Below, piece by piece: positions 55,814-64,000 of a DNA stretch of 64,000 bases. Both the position numbers and the translations under genes were made by a program. Source of the stretch: Marinobacter sp. F3R08 (GTDB lineage Bacteria; Pseudomonadota; Gammaproteobacteria; Pseudomonadales; Oleiphilaceae); NCBI RefSeq assembly GCF_018860425.1, contig NZ_JAHKPI010000025.1:466524-530523 (forward strand), given 5' to 3'. How positions within the stretch are numbered: the first letter of the stretch is position 1; every line of letters starts with the position of its first letter. The notes beneath the pieces were generated by a model. The model made no database searches and had not been told where the DNA came from. It saw only the letters and a program-made list of their open reading frames with translations.

Positions 55814-55841
55814 ATTGTGTCCTCTGTAACTGCCAAGTCAA
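55814..55841 (-). promoter_or_regulatory. Probable sigma-70 promoter of the LuxR-type gene
   Basis: On the minus strand TTGACT (-35, 55841-55836) and CACAAT (-10, 55819-55814) are separated by 16 bases. Transcription would begin near 55806, about 27 bases before the ATG at 55779. Confidence 0.5.
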
Positions 55842-55919
55842 GAGCTGGCTTGCCACTTTAAACCAACAATGGGTTTTATCGGAGGCTGCGTAAATGCAAT
55901 TTTGGTCTAAACTGTGTGA

Positions 55920-56990
<1,071 letters not shown>

Positions 56991-57022
56991 AGCGCGAGCG
57001 GATAGCCAAACCATGCGCCCGG

Positions 57023-57745
57023 TTATTCCCGGGCGATCAGGTTGCCTGCGTGAAGGCCGCATTCTTTCTGGGTAGCCTCTTCCCACCACCATCGGCCCTC
57101 TCGCTCGTGCTGCCCGGGCAGAACAGGGCGGGTGCAGGGTTGGCAACCGATGCTTACGAAGCCTTTTTCATGAAGCTCGTTATACGGTGCCTCAGACATG
57201 CGGATATAATCCCACACTTCCTTTGACGTCCAGTTGGCCAGTGGATTGAACTTGACCAGTGTTTTTTCATCGGTTGAGAAGGCACTGTCTTCCTGCGCAA
57301 CAGGCACGTCATTTCGGGTGCCGGGGCTCTGATCCTTCCGTTGTCCGGTAATCCAGGCGTCAACTGTCTCCAGCTTGCGTCGCAGAGGCTTGACCTTACG
57401 AATGCCGCAACATTCACTGTGTCCGTCCTCGTAGAAGCTGAACAGACCTTTTCGGTTCACCAGACTCTGAACTTCTCCGGCGTCGGGAAACAGAACCTCG
57501 ATCTCAATGCCGTAGTGCTTGCGCACCCTTTCTACAAACTCGTAGGTTTCCGGATGCAGGCGGCCTGTATCGAGTGTGAAAACCTTCAGGTTATCCGTCA
57601 GTTTGTGCGCCATTTCAATTAGCACCACATCTTCGGCACCACTGAAGGAAATGGCGATGTTGTTGTATTTCTTCAGGGCAGCTTTGAGAATCGAGCGTGG
57701 GCTCTGGCCTTCGAGCTCTGCCTGCAGGGTTTGAATATTGGTCAT
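57023..57745 (-). CDS. cysH: APS/PAPS reductase (phosphoadenylyl-sulfate reductase)
   Basis: A 240-residue PP-loop enzyme, taking the inner ATG ([13 protein letters not shown]) rather than one ten codons earlier. The P-loop-like [14 protein letters not shown] is near the N-terminus. The catalytic C-terminal ECGLHAG is present, as are the cysteine pairs ECCGIRK and CQPCTRPV. Those four cysteines ligate a [4Fe-4S] cluster and mark the APS-reductase subtype, so adenylyl sulfate is probably the substrate. It makes sulfite for cysteine synthesis. The promoter region is the gap to thrH, which holds a strong inverted repeat. Confidence 0.93.
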   Translation of the reverse strand: MTNIQTLQAELEGQSPRSILKAALKKYNNIAISFSGAEDVVLIEMAHKLTDNLKVFTLDTGRLHPETYEFVERVRKHYGIEIEVLFPDAGEVQSLVNRKGLFSFYEDGHSECCGIRKVKPLRRKLETVDAWITGQRKDQSPGTRNDVPVAQEDSAFSTDEKTLVKFNPLANWTSKEVWDYIRMSEAPYNELHEKGFVSIGCQPCTRPVLPGQHEREGRWWWEEATQKECGLHAGNLIARE

Positions 57746-57825
57746 GGCCCAGGATTGCCTTTTCTGAATGTGCATACGGTTCTAACTGGGAGAAAAGGCT
57801 ATCATTAAAGACCTCATACCCAAAA

Positions 57826-57851
57826 GGAATGACCATCTATATGGTTATTCC
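57826..57851. promoter_or_regulatory. Strong inverted repeat, putative CysB-type operator
   Basis: GGAATGACCAT and ATGGTTATTCC form arms of 11 bases with one mismatch around CTAT. It sits about 80 bp upstream of the cysH start and 126 bp upstream of thrH. A poor -35 for cysH would lie just downstream, as expected of an activator-dependent promoter. cysB is the nearest regulator gene. The CysB assignment is inference. Confidence 0.5.
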
Positions 57852-57977
57852 GCGTTATAGAGCATGGGTTTGCACTTCTACGATGCAATCGCGCCCGGTT
57901 TTTCTTATCATACGCTGCCAACAGAGGCAGACTGACAAACCGTTGGTGCCCTATATCAATTAAAGCAGGAGATCGTT

Positions 57978-58592
57978 GTGGAACTGGCATGCCTTGACCT
58001 TGAAGGAGTATTGATCCCGGAAATCTGGATCGCGTTCGCCGAAAAGACCGGCATTGAAGAACTCAAGGCCACCACTCGAGATATTCCGGATTACGATGTA
58101 TTGATGCAGCAGCGTCTGAAGCTGTTGGACCAGCACGGATACGGTCTTCCTCAAATTCAGGAAGTTATCAGTGAACTGGACCCACTTCCCGGCGCCCGCG
58201 AGTTTCTGGACTGGCTGCGTGAACGTTTTCAAGTGGTGATTCTGTCTGACACCTTCTACGAGTTCGCCATGCCCTTGATGACAAAGCTGGGTTATCCGGC
58301 CTTGCTCTGTCACAAGCTGGAAGTGGCCGACAACGGTCAGATTACCAATTACCTGCTGCGCCAGCGTGACCCGAAGCGGCAGTCGGTTAGGGCGTTTCAG
58401 TTGCTGAACTACCGTGTGATAGCGGCTGGAGATTCCTATAACGACACCACCATGCTTGGCCAGGCAGAAGCCGGCATTCTGTTCCATGCTCCGCAGAACG
58501 TGATCGACGAGTTCCCGCAGTTCCCGGCGGTGCATAACTTTGAAGATCTCCGACAGGAGTTTTTGAAGGCGAGCAGCGTTCATAACGCCTGA
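57978..58592 (+). CDS. thrH: Bifunctional phosphoserine phosphatase/homoserine phosphotransferase ThrH
   Basis: A 204-residue HAD-superfamily protein starting at GTG. It begins MELACLDLEGVLIPEIWIAFAEKTGI, with the nucleophile Asp7 in DLEGVL, the Glu at the third position being typical of ThrH. VVILSDTFYEFAMPLM is motif II and VIAAGDSYNDTTML motif IV. In Pseudomonas, ThrH dephosphorylates phosphoserine and can phosphorylate homoserine. Length equals family members. It is divergent from cysH; serine is a precursor of cysteine, so joint regulation is plausible. Confidence 0.94.
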   Translation: MELACLDLEGVLIPEIWIAFAEKTGIEELKATTRDIPDYDVLMQQRLKLLDQHGYGLPQIQEVISELDPLPGAREFLDWLRERFQVVILSDTFYEFAMPLMTKLGYPALLCHKLEVADNGQITNYLLRQRDPKRQSVRAFQLLNYRVIAAGDSYNDTTMLGQAEAGILFHAPQNVIDEFPQFPAVHNFEDLRQEFLKASSVHNA

Positions 58593-58602
58593 TGGTGAAG
58601 TT

Positions 58603-58634
58603 CGGGGCCAGAAGCGTGTTTACTTCTGGTCCCG
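58603..58634. terminator. Hairpin between convergent thrH and pabB
   Basis: CGGGGCCAGAAG pairs with CTTCTGGTCCCG over twelve positions with one G-T pair and an eight-base loop. Few Ts follow on either side, so it may be a weak two-way terminator. Confidence 0.5.
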
Positions 58635-58637
58635 GGC

Positions 58638-59993
58638 TCATTCAATTGTCAGTTCTTCCAGAAAGCTCATCAAAGGCCCGACCTTTGCCAGAGTCTCCTG
58701 ATACTCCGCTTCCGGCTCCGAGTCCGCGACAATACCACCGCCACCCCAGCATCGAATGACTCCCTCTCCGTCACAAAGCATGGTGCGAATAGCAATGTTG
58801 CTGTCAAGAGTGCCATCCAGACCCCGATAGAAGATCGAGCCGCAATAAGGGCCACGCCAGTGGGGTTCCAGTTCCCGGATAATTTCCATAGCTCTTATCT
58901 TTGGGGCTCCGGTGATGGAACCACCCGGAAAGGCGTCAAACAGGGCCTTCATGGGGGTTATGCCATCGGCCAGTTCGGCGCGGACGTGGCTCACCAGGTG
59001 ATGGACATTCCTGTAGGATTCCAACGCAAAAAGTTTGTCGACTTTCACGCTGCCTGTTTTCGCATTAAGGCTTAGATCGTTTCGGAGGAGATCGACGATC
59101 ATCAGGTTCTCAGCCAGATCTTTTTCTGAGCCTTCCAGTTCAGCCGCGTAAGCTGCATCGATTTCCGGAGTCGCCCCTCTGGGGCGTGTGCCTTTGATCG
59201 GACTCGTTGTGATGGTGCGGTCGTGGATCTCAAGAAAACGCTCGGGGGATACCGACAGGATCGATGCATCTCCGGTCCGGATAAAACCGCTGTAGGGCGT
59301 TGGGTTTGCATCCGACAGGGCCTGGAATGCCTGCCATGGGTCACCGCAGAAACGGGCGGAGAATTCCTGAGAGAGGTTCGCCTGATAGCAATCGCCGGCC
59401 TCAATGTACTGCCGAACCCTCTGGACACTGGCCTTAAAGGCTTCGGGTGTTTGTGTGGGCTGAAATGGAGAGGTCGTCGACCATCTGCTGGACGCAGCAG
59501 GTTGTCCGGTACTCAGCCACTCGTTCAGCCTGGCTTGCGTCTCAGCTGGGCAGTCTGGATGAATCCAGAGCCAATATTGACCGGTTTTGCGATTATGACT
59601 TGCGGTCCAGAGATAGAATCCGGCAGAAACCAGCGGTAAATCGAGCGAAGGGCATAACTCACTGAGCCGGTTTTCCCTGACATACCCGAGTTCATAACTG
59701 ATGAAACCGATCCAACCACCGGATAAGCATAGCGGGTCAGGTTCCTGTTCAACCTGATATTGACCGATGAGTCTTTCCATAGTCTGAGCCAGGTTATCCG
59801 AGCAGAAATCTGTGCGTGCGGAATAAGGAAGCACTTGAGTTGAGAGTGCCATGGCAGAGAAACCGCTAAAGACTCCTCTGGAAGGGCCCTTCCCGAAACT
59901 GCCGATATAGGCAAAGTCTCCCTCCAGGCAGGCATGGCTGAGCAGGAGATGGTAGCTCTCATGGTCGAGTTCACGCATGGTCGCCGGGTTCAA
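58638..59993 (-). CDS. pabB: Aminodeoxychorismate synthase component I (PabB)
   Basis: About 451 residues of the chorismate-binding family. The catalytic block runs QANLSQEFSARF, TYSGFIRTGDASILSVSPE-type strand, ITTSPIKGTRPRGATPE with the PabB-type Lys in PIKGT, NLMIVDLLRNDL and FPGGSITGAPKIRAMEI. PIKGT instead of PIAGT favours PabB over TrpE. The product with PabA is aminodeoxychorismate for folate. I take a TTG at 59993, four bases after GGAGG; an ATG at 59978 is the alternative, 19 bases from the site. Convergent with thrH. Confidence 0.92.
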   Translation of the reverse strand: MNPATMRELDHESYHLLLSHACLEGDFAYIGSFGKGPSRGVFSGFSAMALSTQVLPYSARTDFCSDNLAQTMERLIGQYQVEQEPDPLCLSGGWIGFISYELGYVRENRLSELCPSLDLPLVSAGFYLWTASHNRKTGQYWLWIHPDCPAETQARLNEWLSTGQPAASSRWSTTSPFQPTQTPEAFKASVQRVRQYIEAGDCYQANLSQEFSARFCGDPWQAFQALSDANPTPYSGFIRTGDASILSVSPERFLEIHDRTITTSPIKGTRPRGATPEIDAAYAAELEGSEKDLAENLMIVDLLRNDLSLNAKTGSVKVDKLFALESYRNVHHLVSHVRAELADGITPMKALFDAFPGGSITGAPKIRAMEIIRELEPHWRGPYCGSIFYRGLDGTLDSNIAIRTMLCDGEGVIRCWGGGGIVADSEPEAEYQETLAKVGPLMSFLEELTIE

Positions 59994-60216
59994 GGTCCCT
60001 CCGGAATATTCGAGAAATGATAAGCAGCACACACAATCGGCGTTGTCGGCCTCTTGGGGGCACTGATCTAATGAAAAGCCGTTCCAGCTAAGCGCTCTCA
60101 GGGAAAGCTGGTCGGTATTCTAACCGAGTTTATGGTTCATCCTTAATACAAAAACAAACCCTTTCCTGCTGCCCGACCGTTGCAGCGGAATGAATGAGGA
60201 AAGATGGAGACAATTC

Positions 60217-60771
60217 ATGAGAAAAACGACGTCGGTGCCTGTTCGGATAATGCTGCTGTTTTCATTGCTGATGCTGCTCCCGGGGCTTGCCAGTGCGCAA
60301 AGCGGTGGAGCGCGTGAGAGAGAAATCAAGGACCTGGTGCAACAGCAGTTTGAACGAATGTACCAGAAAGGTGTTCAGAATCTTTCGGATCGAATCGTGG
60401 TGTCCGGTGCGGTAAAGCCCTTTGCGGTTGTGACGGATACCGGAGACAAAGTGAAGGTTATTCGGATCAAACAGGCCGAGGACATGCCTGCTGACATCGC
60501 TCTGGAGGTGCTCCGGCGTTCGCTGATCGCCCTTGTGAAGAAGGGCAAGATTGGCGCGACGGCCATTTTTTACACGGCGGACAACCCGAACCCGGATGCG
60601 AATGCAGAAAAAGTTCTTGTTGTCGAAATGGAGCACATCTTTGGACCCACGCTGGCCCAGTTGGTGCCATATACGATCAGTAGCGGAGAAACCCGTTTCG
60701 GGGAGCAGGTTGTGGTGGATATGAAGAAGCAGATTTTCAACATCAAAGTTGATGAAGAGGCTGCTGAATAA
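60217..60771 (+). CDS. Secreted protein of unknown function
   Basis: A 184-residue protein taking the ATG at 60217, seven bases after GGAG; an ATG at 60190 would add nine residues. The signal peptide spans residues 1-28 (MLLFSLLMLLPGLASAQ). The mature part is a single alpha/beta domain, with EIKDLVQQQFERMYQKGVQNLSDR, VVSGAVKPFAVVTDTGDKVKVIRI, a run of paired charged strands and EHIFGPTLAQLVPYTISSGETRFG. The protein has no cysteines or lipobox. I recognise no family; it looks like a periplasmic protein of marine gammaproteobacteria. It is probably monocistronic. Confidence 0.75.
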   Translation: MRKTTSVPVRIMLLFSLLMLLPGLASAQSGGAREREIKDLVQQQFERMYQKGVQNLSDRIVVSGAVKPFAVVTDTGDKVKVIRIKQAEDMPADIALEVLRRSLIALVKKGKIGATAIFYTADNPNPDANAEKVLVVEMEHIFGPTLAQLVPYTISSGETRFGEQVVVDMKKQIFNIKVDEEAAE

Positions 60772-60932
60772 TCAATTTTGTGTCGGACAATCCCATTATT
60801 GGTTACTGTGAAGGTGGTCACGGAACATTTTGTTACCTCTGACGTACTCTGTAGCTGTGCAGATACAAAAGTACACCAAACAGTCTGCATGGAAGGAAAT
60901 AACAACAAATTTGTTCCGTAAAGGAGAACGTT

Positions 60933-61763
60933 ATGAAAGGCCTGAAGAAACTCGCACTTGCAACTGCCGTCGCTGCAACTCCGTTTGCAGCTCATGCTGA
61001 CCTGAAGGCACTGGATGACAGTGCAATGGGCAACGTGACCGGTCAGGCTGGTGTTACCATCGAACTGGAAACTGAAGTTAGCATCGGTGAGTTCCGCTAC
61101 ACCGACGAAGGTTACCTCTCAGTCTCCGACATCTACATTGGTGGTGGCGCAGTTGAGCGTGACGTAAACGGCAATGTTACCGGTGTTGATGGTCGCCTGG
61201 ATGACCTGGTTGTAGACATTGACGTAGAAGCGGATGGCGATGCTTACATCGACGTTCACAGTATTTCTGGCGCTCCGATTGACTACGCTATCGGTGTTGG
61301 TTCAGCGTCGCTGAACGCAACTGACGGTAGCGGTGACAGCACTCTGCTGGCCAGCAACATCGGTATCGAAGGTAACCTGGGACTGCTGAACATCCGCGTT
61401 GATACTGCCACCGATAACCTGATCATGAATGTTGGGTTCAACGTGACTGATATGGATATGGACGTGGATTTCCTCGGCGTAAATGTACGTGATCTGACTG
61501 TTTACGGTGCACAGTTCTTTGAGCAGGTTGAGGCTTCCGGTCAGCCTACTGATGCTGCTGGCCTGTTCGCCTCGGCACAGATCACCGTTGGTAAGGGAAC
61601 CTCTGTTGCCACAGGTGGCGATGCTCTGGAAATCACCATTCCTCAGTTCGTTGCGGATATCGGTGTAGGTGCAGTTGAAATCGGTGGAGAGTCTATCGGC
61701 TCCTTCCGTATGGATAACCTCGCCGTTACTAACACCACTATGCGGGTATATGGTCACCAGTAA
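60933..61763 (+). CDS. Secreted DUF6160-like beta-repeat protein
   Basis: A 276-residue secreted protein with signal peptide 1-22 and a perfect AAAGGAG ribosome site. The mature N-terminus carries LDDSAMGNVTGQAGVTIELE, the LxDxxMxxVTGQAGVTIE block of the DUF6160 family (related to Acinetobacter FilA-type proteins). The rest is Asp- and Gly-rich beta structure with regular repeats of hydrophobic strands. It may be a cell-surface or pilus-like protein. Codon choice is biased towards strong-expression codons (GTT, GAC, CTG), suggesting abundant product. A strong terminator follows. Confidence 0.75.
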   Translation: MKGLKKLALATAVAATPFAAHADLKALDDSAMGNVTGQAGVTIELETEVSIGEFRYTDEGYLSVSDIYIGGGAVERDVNGNVTGVDGRLDDLVVDIDVEADGDAYIDVHSISGAPIDYAIGVGSASLNATDGSGDSTLLASNIGIEGNLGLLNIRVDTATDNLIMNVGFNVTDMDMDVDFLGVNVRDLTVYGAQFFEQVEASGQPTDAAGLFASAQITVGKGTSVATGGDALEITIPQFVADIGVGAVEIGGESIGSFRMDNLAVTNTTMRVYGHQ

Positions 61764-61787
61764 ACTGGCCTGATACCACAGTTGGTG

Positions 61788-61816
61788 AAACGCCCCGCTA
61801 TGCGGGGCGTTTTTTG
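61788..61816 (+). terminator. Intrinsic terminator of the DUF6160 gene
   Basis: AACGCCCCGC pairs with GCGGGGCGTT around a three-base TAT loop and is followed by Ts. It lies 25 bases after the stop. Confidence 0.93.
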
Positions 61817-61839
61817 TTTTCAGACCGGAATATCAACGC

Positions 61840-61869
61840 AAAAAAAACGGCAGCCAGTCCTGGCCACCG
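61840..61869 (-). terminator. Intrinsic terminator for the convergent secreted-protein gene
   Basis: On the minus strand CGGTGGCCAG pairs with CTGGCTGCCG around a two-base loop, with two G-T pairs, and is followed by eight Ts. It lies about 30 bp beyond the stop at 61898. Confidence 0.85.
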
Positions 61870-61897
61870 CTTTCATATACTGGCATGGGATTGGGTA

Positions 61898-62515
61898 TTA
61901 CTGATCTGGCACGGCAATAGAAAGATCAAACCCTCCGCCGGGTCTGGGTGTCAAATTGATAGGTCCTTCGTTAATAGCTTGTGGGATCTGTATCTGATCA
62001 ATCCCTGGTGGGTTGCCGATGCTGAAATTGAGGTTTTGCCCATCAAAACCAATCCCGAGTTGATCGTTCAGAAAGGTCTGTGTGAAAGGCTCTTCGGGAA
62101 TTTGGGCCTGTTGTCCGAAGATGAGCGGAGGCATCGTTGCAGTGAAATCCGCAGGAGGGCGTGCGCGGGCCAACTCTTCCTGGGGAAGTAGCAGGGCGCG
62201 TCGAAGAAACTCGTCTTCCGCATTTTCCAGTGCCTCGCTTCTGCCTTCATCAAGGTACCGTTGCAATGCTTCTCGGTAGGCCTCTTCTTCAGCTTCAGAC
62301 AGAACCGGTTCGCCCGGGGAGATGGTCAGGGAGCGCAGAATCCGTTGCCGGTCGGCATCGGATTTCTTGCGTTCTTTGGGTACAACAATGACAGCGGAAT
62401 CCTTTACATAGGTTTCTACCATTTCGTCGGAGGTCATGGTCTGAACGCCACCAAACGCGGGTGAAGTTACAAGCAGACCGCCGATGGCGGTGGCAAGCAG
62501 GTTTTGGCGTTTCAT
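61898..62515 (-). CDS. Secreted helical protein of unknown function
   Basis: A 205-residue protein with a signal peptide (1-23, ends SPAFG) and a GAGG ribosome site seven bases upstream. The mature region is charged and helical (residues about 45-115, many Glu, Arg and Ala), then a loop-rich part with PPLIFGQQAQIPEEPFTQTFLND and a short Gly/Asn-rich C-terminus. I recognise no family. It converges on the DUF6160-like gene, and may be a partner such as an accessory for its export, but this rests on position alone. Confidence 0.7.
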   Translation of the reverse strand: MKRQNLLATAIGGLLVTSPAFGGVQTMTSDEMVETYVKDSAVIVVPKERKKSDADRQRILRSLTISPGEPVLSEAEEEAYREALQRYLDEGRSEALENAEDEFLRRALLLPQEELARARPPADFTATMPPLIFGQQAQIPEEPFTQTFLNDQLGIGFDGQNLNFSIGNPPGIDQIQIPQAINEGPINLTPRPGGGFDLSIAVPDQ

Positions 62516-62598
62516 AATCCGGCCTCATTTGTTAAAAACGTACGCTCCTAAAATGAGTATTCGGTTTGTAGGACAGGAATACAAGCTGGAAAATTCAG

Positions 62599-62668
62599 GA
62601 TTGTGATCACAATCTTCGATTTTTCGGTACTGTTACTAATCACAGTAAAATCATGGTCGAATACCATG
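62599..62668. promoter_or_regulatory. Three adjacent dyad symmetries upstream of the DUF58 gene
   Basis: A perfect 16-bp palindrome GATTGTGATCACAATC lies at 62599-62614. ACTGT and ACAGT flank eight bases at 62629-62646. TCATGGT and ACCATGA flank five bases at 62651-62669. All lie between two divergent genes. They could be operators; no regulator can be named. Confidence 0.45.
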
Positions 62669-62702
62669 AACTTTTTCGGCATTTCAGGACCTCAGTGACA
62701 CT

Positions 62703-63737
62703 ATGAAAAATCCGTTCACTAACCGATGGCGTCGCTGGATCAACAAACGGGTTCCGCGCTCAGACCTCCAGGCGTTCAGTCAGAGAAATATCTTTATTCT
62801 GCCTACCGGCGCAGGGCTCGTTTTCGGCCTTTTACTCGTGGTCATGTTGCTCACCGGCATCAATTATCAGAACAGTCTTATCTATCTGAGCACCTTCCTG
62901 TTGGGGGCGCTGTTTGTTGGCGCTATGCACCAGACCCATCGAAATTTGTCTGGTCTTGAGCTTGCATTGGTTCAGTCTGGTGAAGGCTTTGCCGGCGACG
63001 ATATTCCCTTTCGGTTTCGTCTTAAGGCGGGCCGGGAAGGGGGCGTTGCCATTCTACTCTCCAGTGAAGATTCAGAACTTGCTCCAGTGCATGTGGTTTC
63101 GGGACAGGCTCTGGATGTAACGCTGCCAGTTCATTCTGCATATCGTGGTTATTTGCGTCCGGATCGGGTCCGGATTGAAACCCGGTTTCCCTTTGGGCTT
63201 CTGAAGGCCTGGTCCTGGATCCGGCCAGTGTCTGTCGGTGTTGCTTTTCCGAGGCCAGTACCGGCACCGGAGGCACTCAGCACGGTAGATGATGGTGACG
63301 AGGCGGCTGAAGCAAGCTCGGTTGAGGGAAATGATCACGCGGATATTCGCCCCTGGAGAGAGGGCGATCTAAGTCAGCGCGTGCTTTGGAAGCGCTTCGC
63401 GCGAACGGGACAAATGGTTGTGGCTGACTGGGAGGGCGAGCAGGGCAGCCCATACTGGCTAGATTTTAATGCTTATCCGGGTGCCGACCATGAATTGCGG
63501 CTGAGTTACCTGGCGTTTCTGGTTAAGGAACGGGGCGAAAGCGGCGCGCAGTTTGGGCTATACCTGCCAGGACAGGTCATTGAGCCTGACTCCGGTCCCG
63601 CCCATATGGCCAGATGTCTCAGGGTGTTGGCGACCTGGGGGCAAGAGCGGCCACGGGATACGTCGGCTGAGCCCCATGGAACCCGTAAGAAACAGAAAGG
63701 CAGGAAATTCCAGCGTCCCGTGGAGGAACAAACTTGA
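62703..63737 (+). CDS. DUF58-domain membrane protein
   Basis: A 344-residue protein. Two membrane helices lie at about residues 30-52 and 58-75. The C-terminal DUF58 domain has the signature DIRPWREGDLSQRVLWKRFARTGQMVVADWEGEQ near residues 218-251. DUF58 proteins commonly form an operon with a MoxR ATPase and a transglutaminase-like TgpA protein. Here TgpA follows directly (the start overlaps the stop), but no moxR precedes. Role unknown; in Pseudomonas the set affects envelope integrity. Confidence 0.88.
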   Translation: MKNPFTNRWRRWINKRVPRSDLQAFSQRNIFILPTGAGLVFGLLLVVMLLTGINYQNSLIYLSTFLLGALFVGAMHQTHRNLSGLELALVQSGEGFAGDDIPFRFRLKAGREGGVAILLSSEDSELAPVHVVSGQALDVTLPVHSAYRGYLRPDRVRIETRFPFGLLKAWSWIRPVSVGVAFPRPVPAPEALSTVDDGDEAAEASSVEGNDHADIRPWREGDLSQRVLWKRFARTGQMVVADWEGEQGSPYWLDFNAYPGADHELRLSYLAFLVKERGESGAQFGLYLPGQVIEPDSGPAHMARCLRVLATWGQERPRDTSAEPHGTRKKQKGRKFQRPVEEQT

Positions 63738-64000
63738 GTTTACTGGATCGCCAGAGAAATACTGACAAGTCAGGCGACAAAGCAATTAATCTGCCCTCGA
63801 GAGCATTGCTATGGCTGATTTGCAGTTTCGCCCTGTTGCTGACCCCCCAGTGGGATCGCCTTCCCCTTTGGTTGATTGCTGTCTGTGCTTTGCTGGCGTC
63901 CTGGCGCTGGCTTGCTCAATACGGGAAGGTGAGGCTCCCGGGGCGCATCCTGAAAACCGGGGTGATGGTGTCACTGATTGGCGTGTACCTGGCGACTTTC
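63734..64000 (+). CDS. TgpA-like transglutaminase, 3' truncated by window end
   Basis: Only the first 89 residues are visible. It starts at a TTG overlapping the DUF58 stop, with GGAGG seven bases upstream. The peptide has a hydrophilic start and two membrane helices at about residues 24-40 and 44-58 (LLWLICSFALLLTP, LPLWLIAVCALLASWRWL), then KVRLPGRILKTGVMVSLIGVYLATF. This matches the N-terminal membrane region of DUF3488/TgpA proteins. The catalytic transglutaminase domain lies beyond the window. Confidence 0.75.
   Translation, partial: MSLLDRQRNTDKSGDKAINLPSRALLWLICSFALLLTPQWDRLPLWLIAVCALLASWRWLAQYGKVRLPGRILKTGVMVSLIGVYLATF

Noticed and set aside
57697-57963. 88-residue open frame between cysH and thrH
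   Set aside because: It overlaps the start of cysH on the other strand, runs across the inverted repeat, and has no domain or good start.
62601-62610. TGTGATCACA as a CRP/Vfr site
   Set aside because: CRP needs about six bases between TGTGA and TCACA; here the halves touch.

Overview
The window looks like chromosome of a marine-type gammaproteobacterium, most likely Marinobacter or a close relative. This is inferred from gene content (dnaX-ybaB-recR-rnd-ycgL-ycgN, an XrtA/PEP-CTERM locus with prsK/prsR/prsT, hrpA, a DUF3336 patatin beside gspA/gspB, cysB-cysH-thrH-pabB); no 16S gene or other direct marker is present. I saw no tRNA, rRNA, CRISPR array, insertion sequence or prophage gene. The one clear RNA gene is the signal recognition particle RNA.

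Region 1 (1-6.6 kb) is the 3' part of an exopolysaccharide cluster, visibly richer in A+T than the rest. It holds two ATP-grasp enzymes, a GNAT-like acyltransferase, a CelD/BcsL-type acyltransferase, a QueC-like PP-loop ATPase with a four-cysteine site, and two closely similar family 2 glycosyltransferases. Together they suggest a polysaccharide decorated with amino-acid or acyl groups. Region 2 (6.8-15.7 kb) is the exosortase system: an XrtA-EpsI fusion, the TPR lipoprotein PrsT, the response regulator PrsR, the kinase PrsK and one PEP-CTERM substrate with a good sigma-54 promoter. A minus-strand operon (epimerase, PlsC-like acyltransferase, hexose-6-phosphate mutarotase) and a 2OG-Fe(II) oxygenase follow.

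Region 3 (19.4-24.9 kb) is housekeeping: ffs, dnaX, ybaB, recR, rnd, ycgL, ycgN. Region 4 (24.9-37.6 kb) is the most unusual part. A VWA membrane protein, a MoxR ATPase and a CoxE-like VWA protein are followed by a nine-gene operon of secreted and TPR proteins, a TolQ/ExbB channel, two TolR/ExbD proteins and an AgmX/PglI-type protein. It resembles the core of the myxobacterial Agl/Glt envelope machine. One ExbD has Asn where the family has its proton-carrying Asp.

Region 5 (37.7-52.8 kb) holds lipid and envelope genes (MaoC hydratase, fadD, a ketoacyl synthase III, a thioesterase, an MlaA-like protein without a lipobox, a DUF3336 patatin), plus hrpA, gspA, gspB and dinG. Region 6 (53-64 kb) holds a large MalT/AlkS-like LuxR regulator, cysB, cysH, thrH, pabB, several secreted proteins and the start of a DUF58-TgpA operon cut by the window end. 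A strong inverted repeat lies between cysH and thrH, and three dyads lie upstream of the DUF58 gene.
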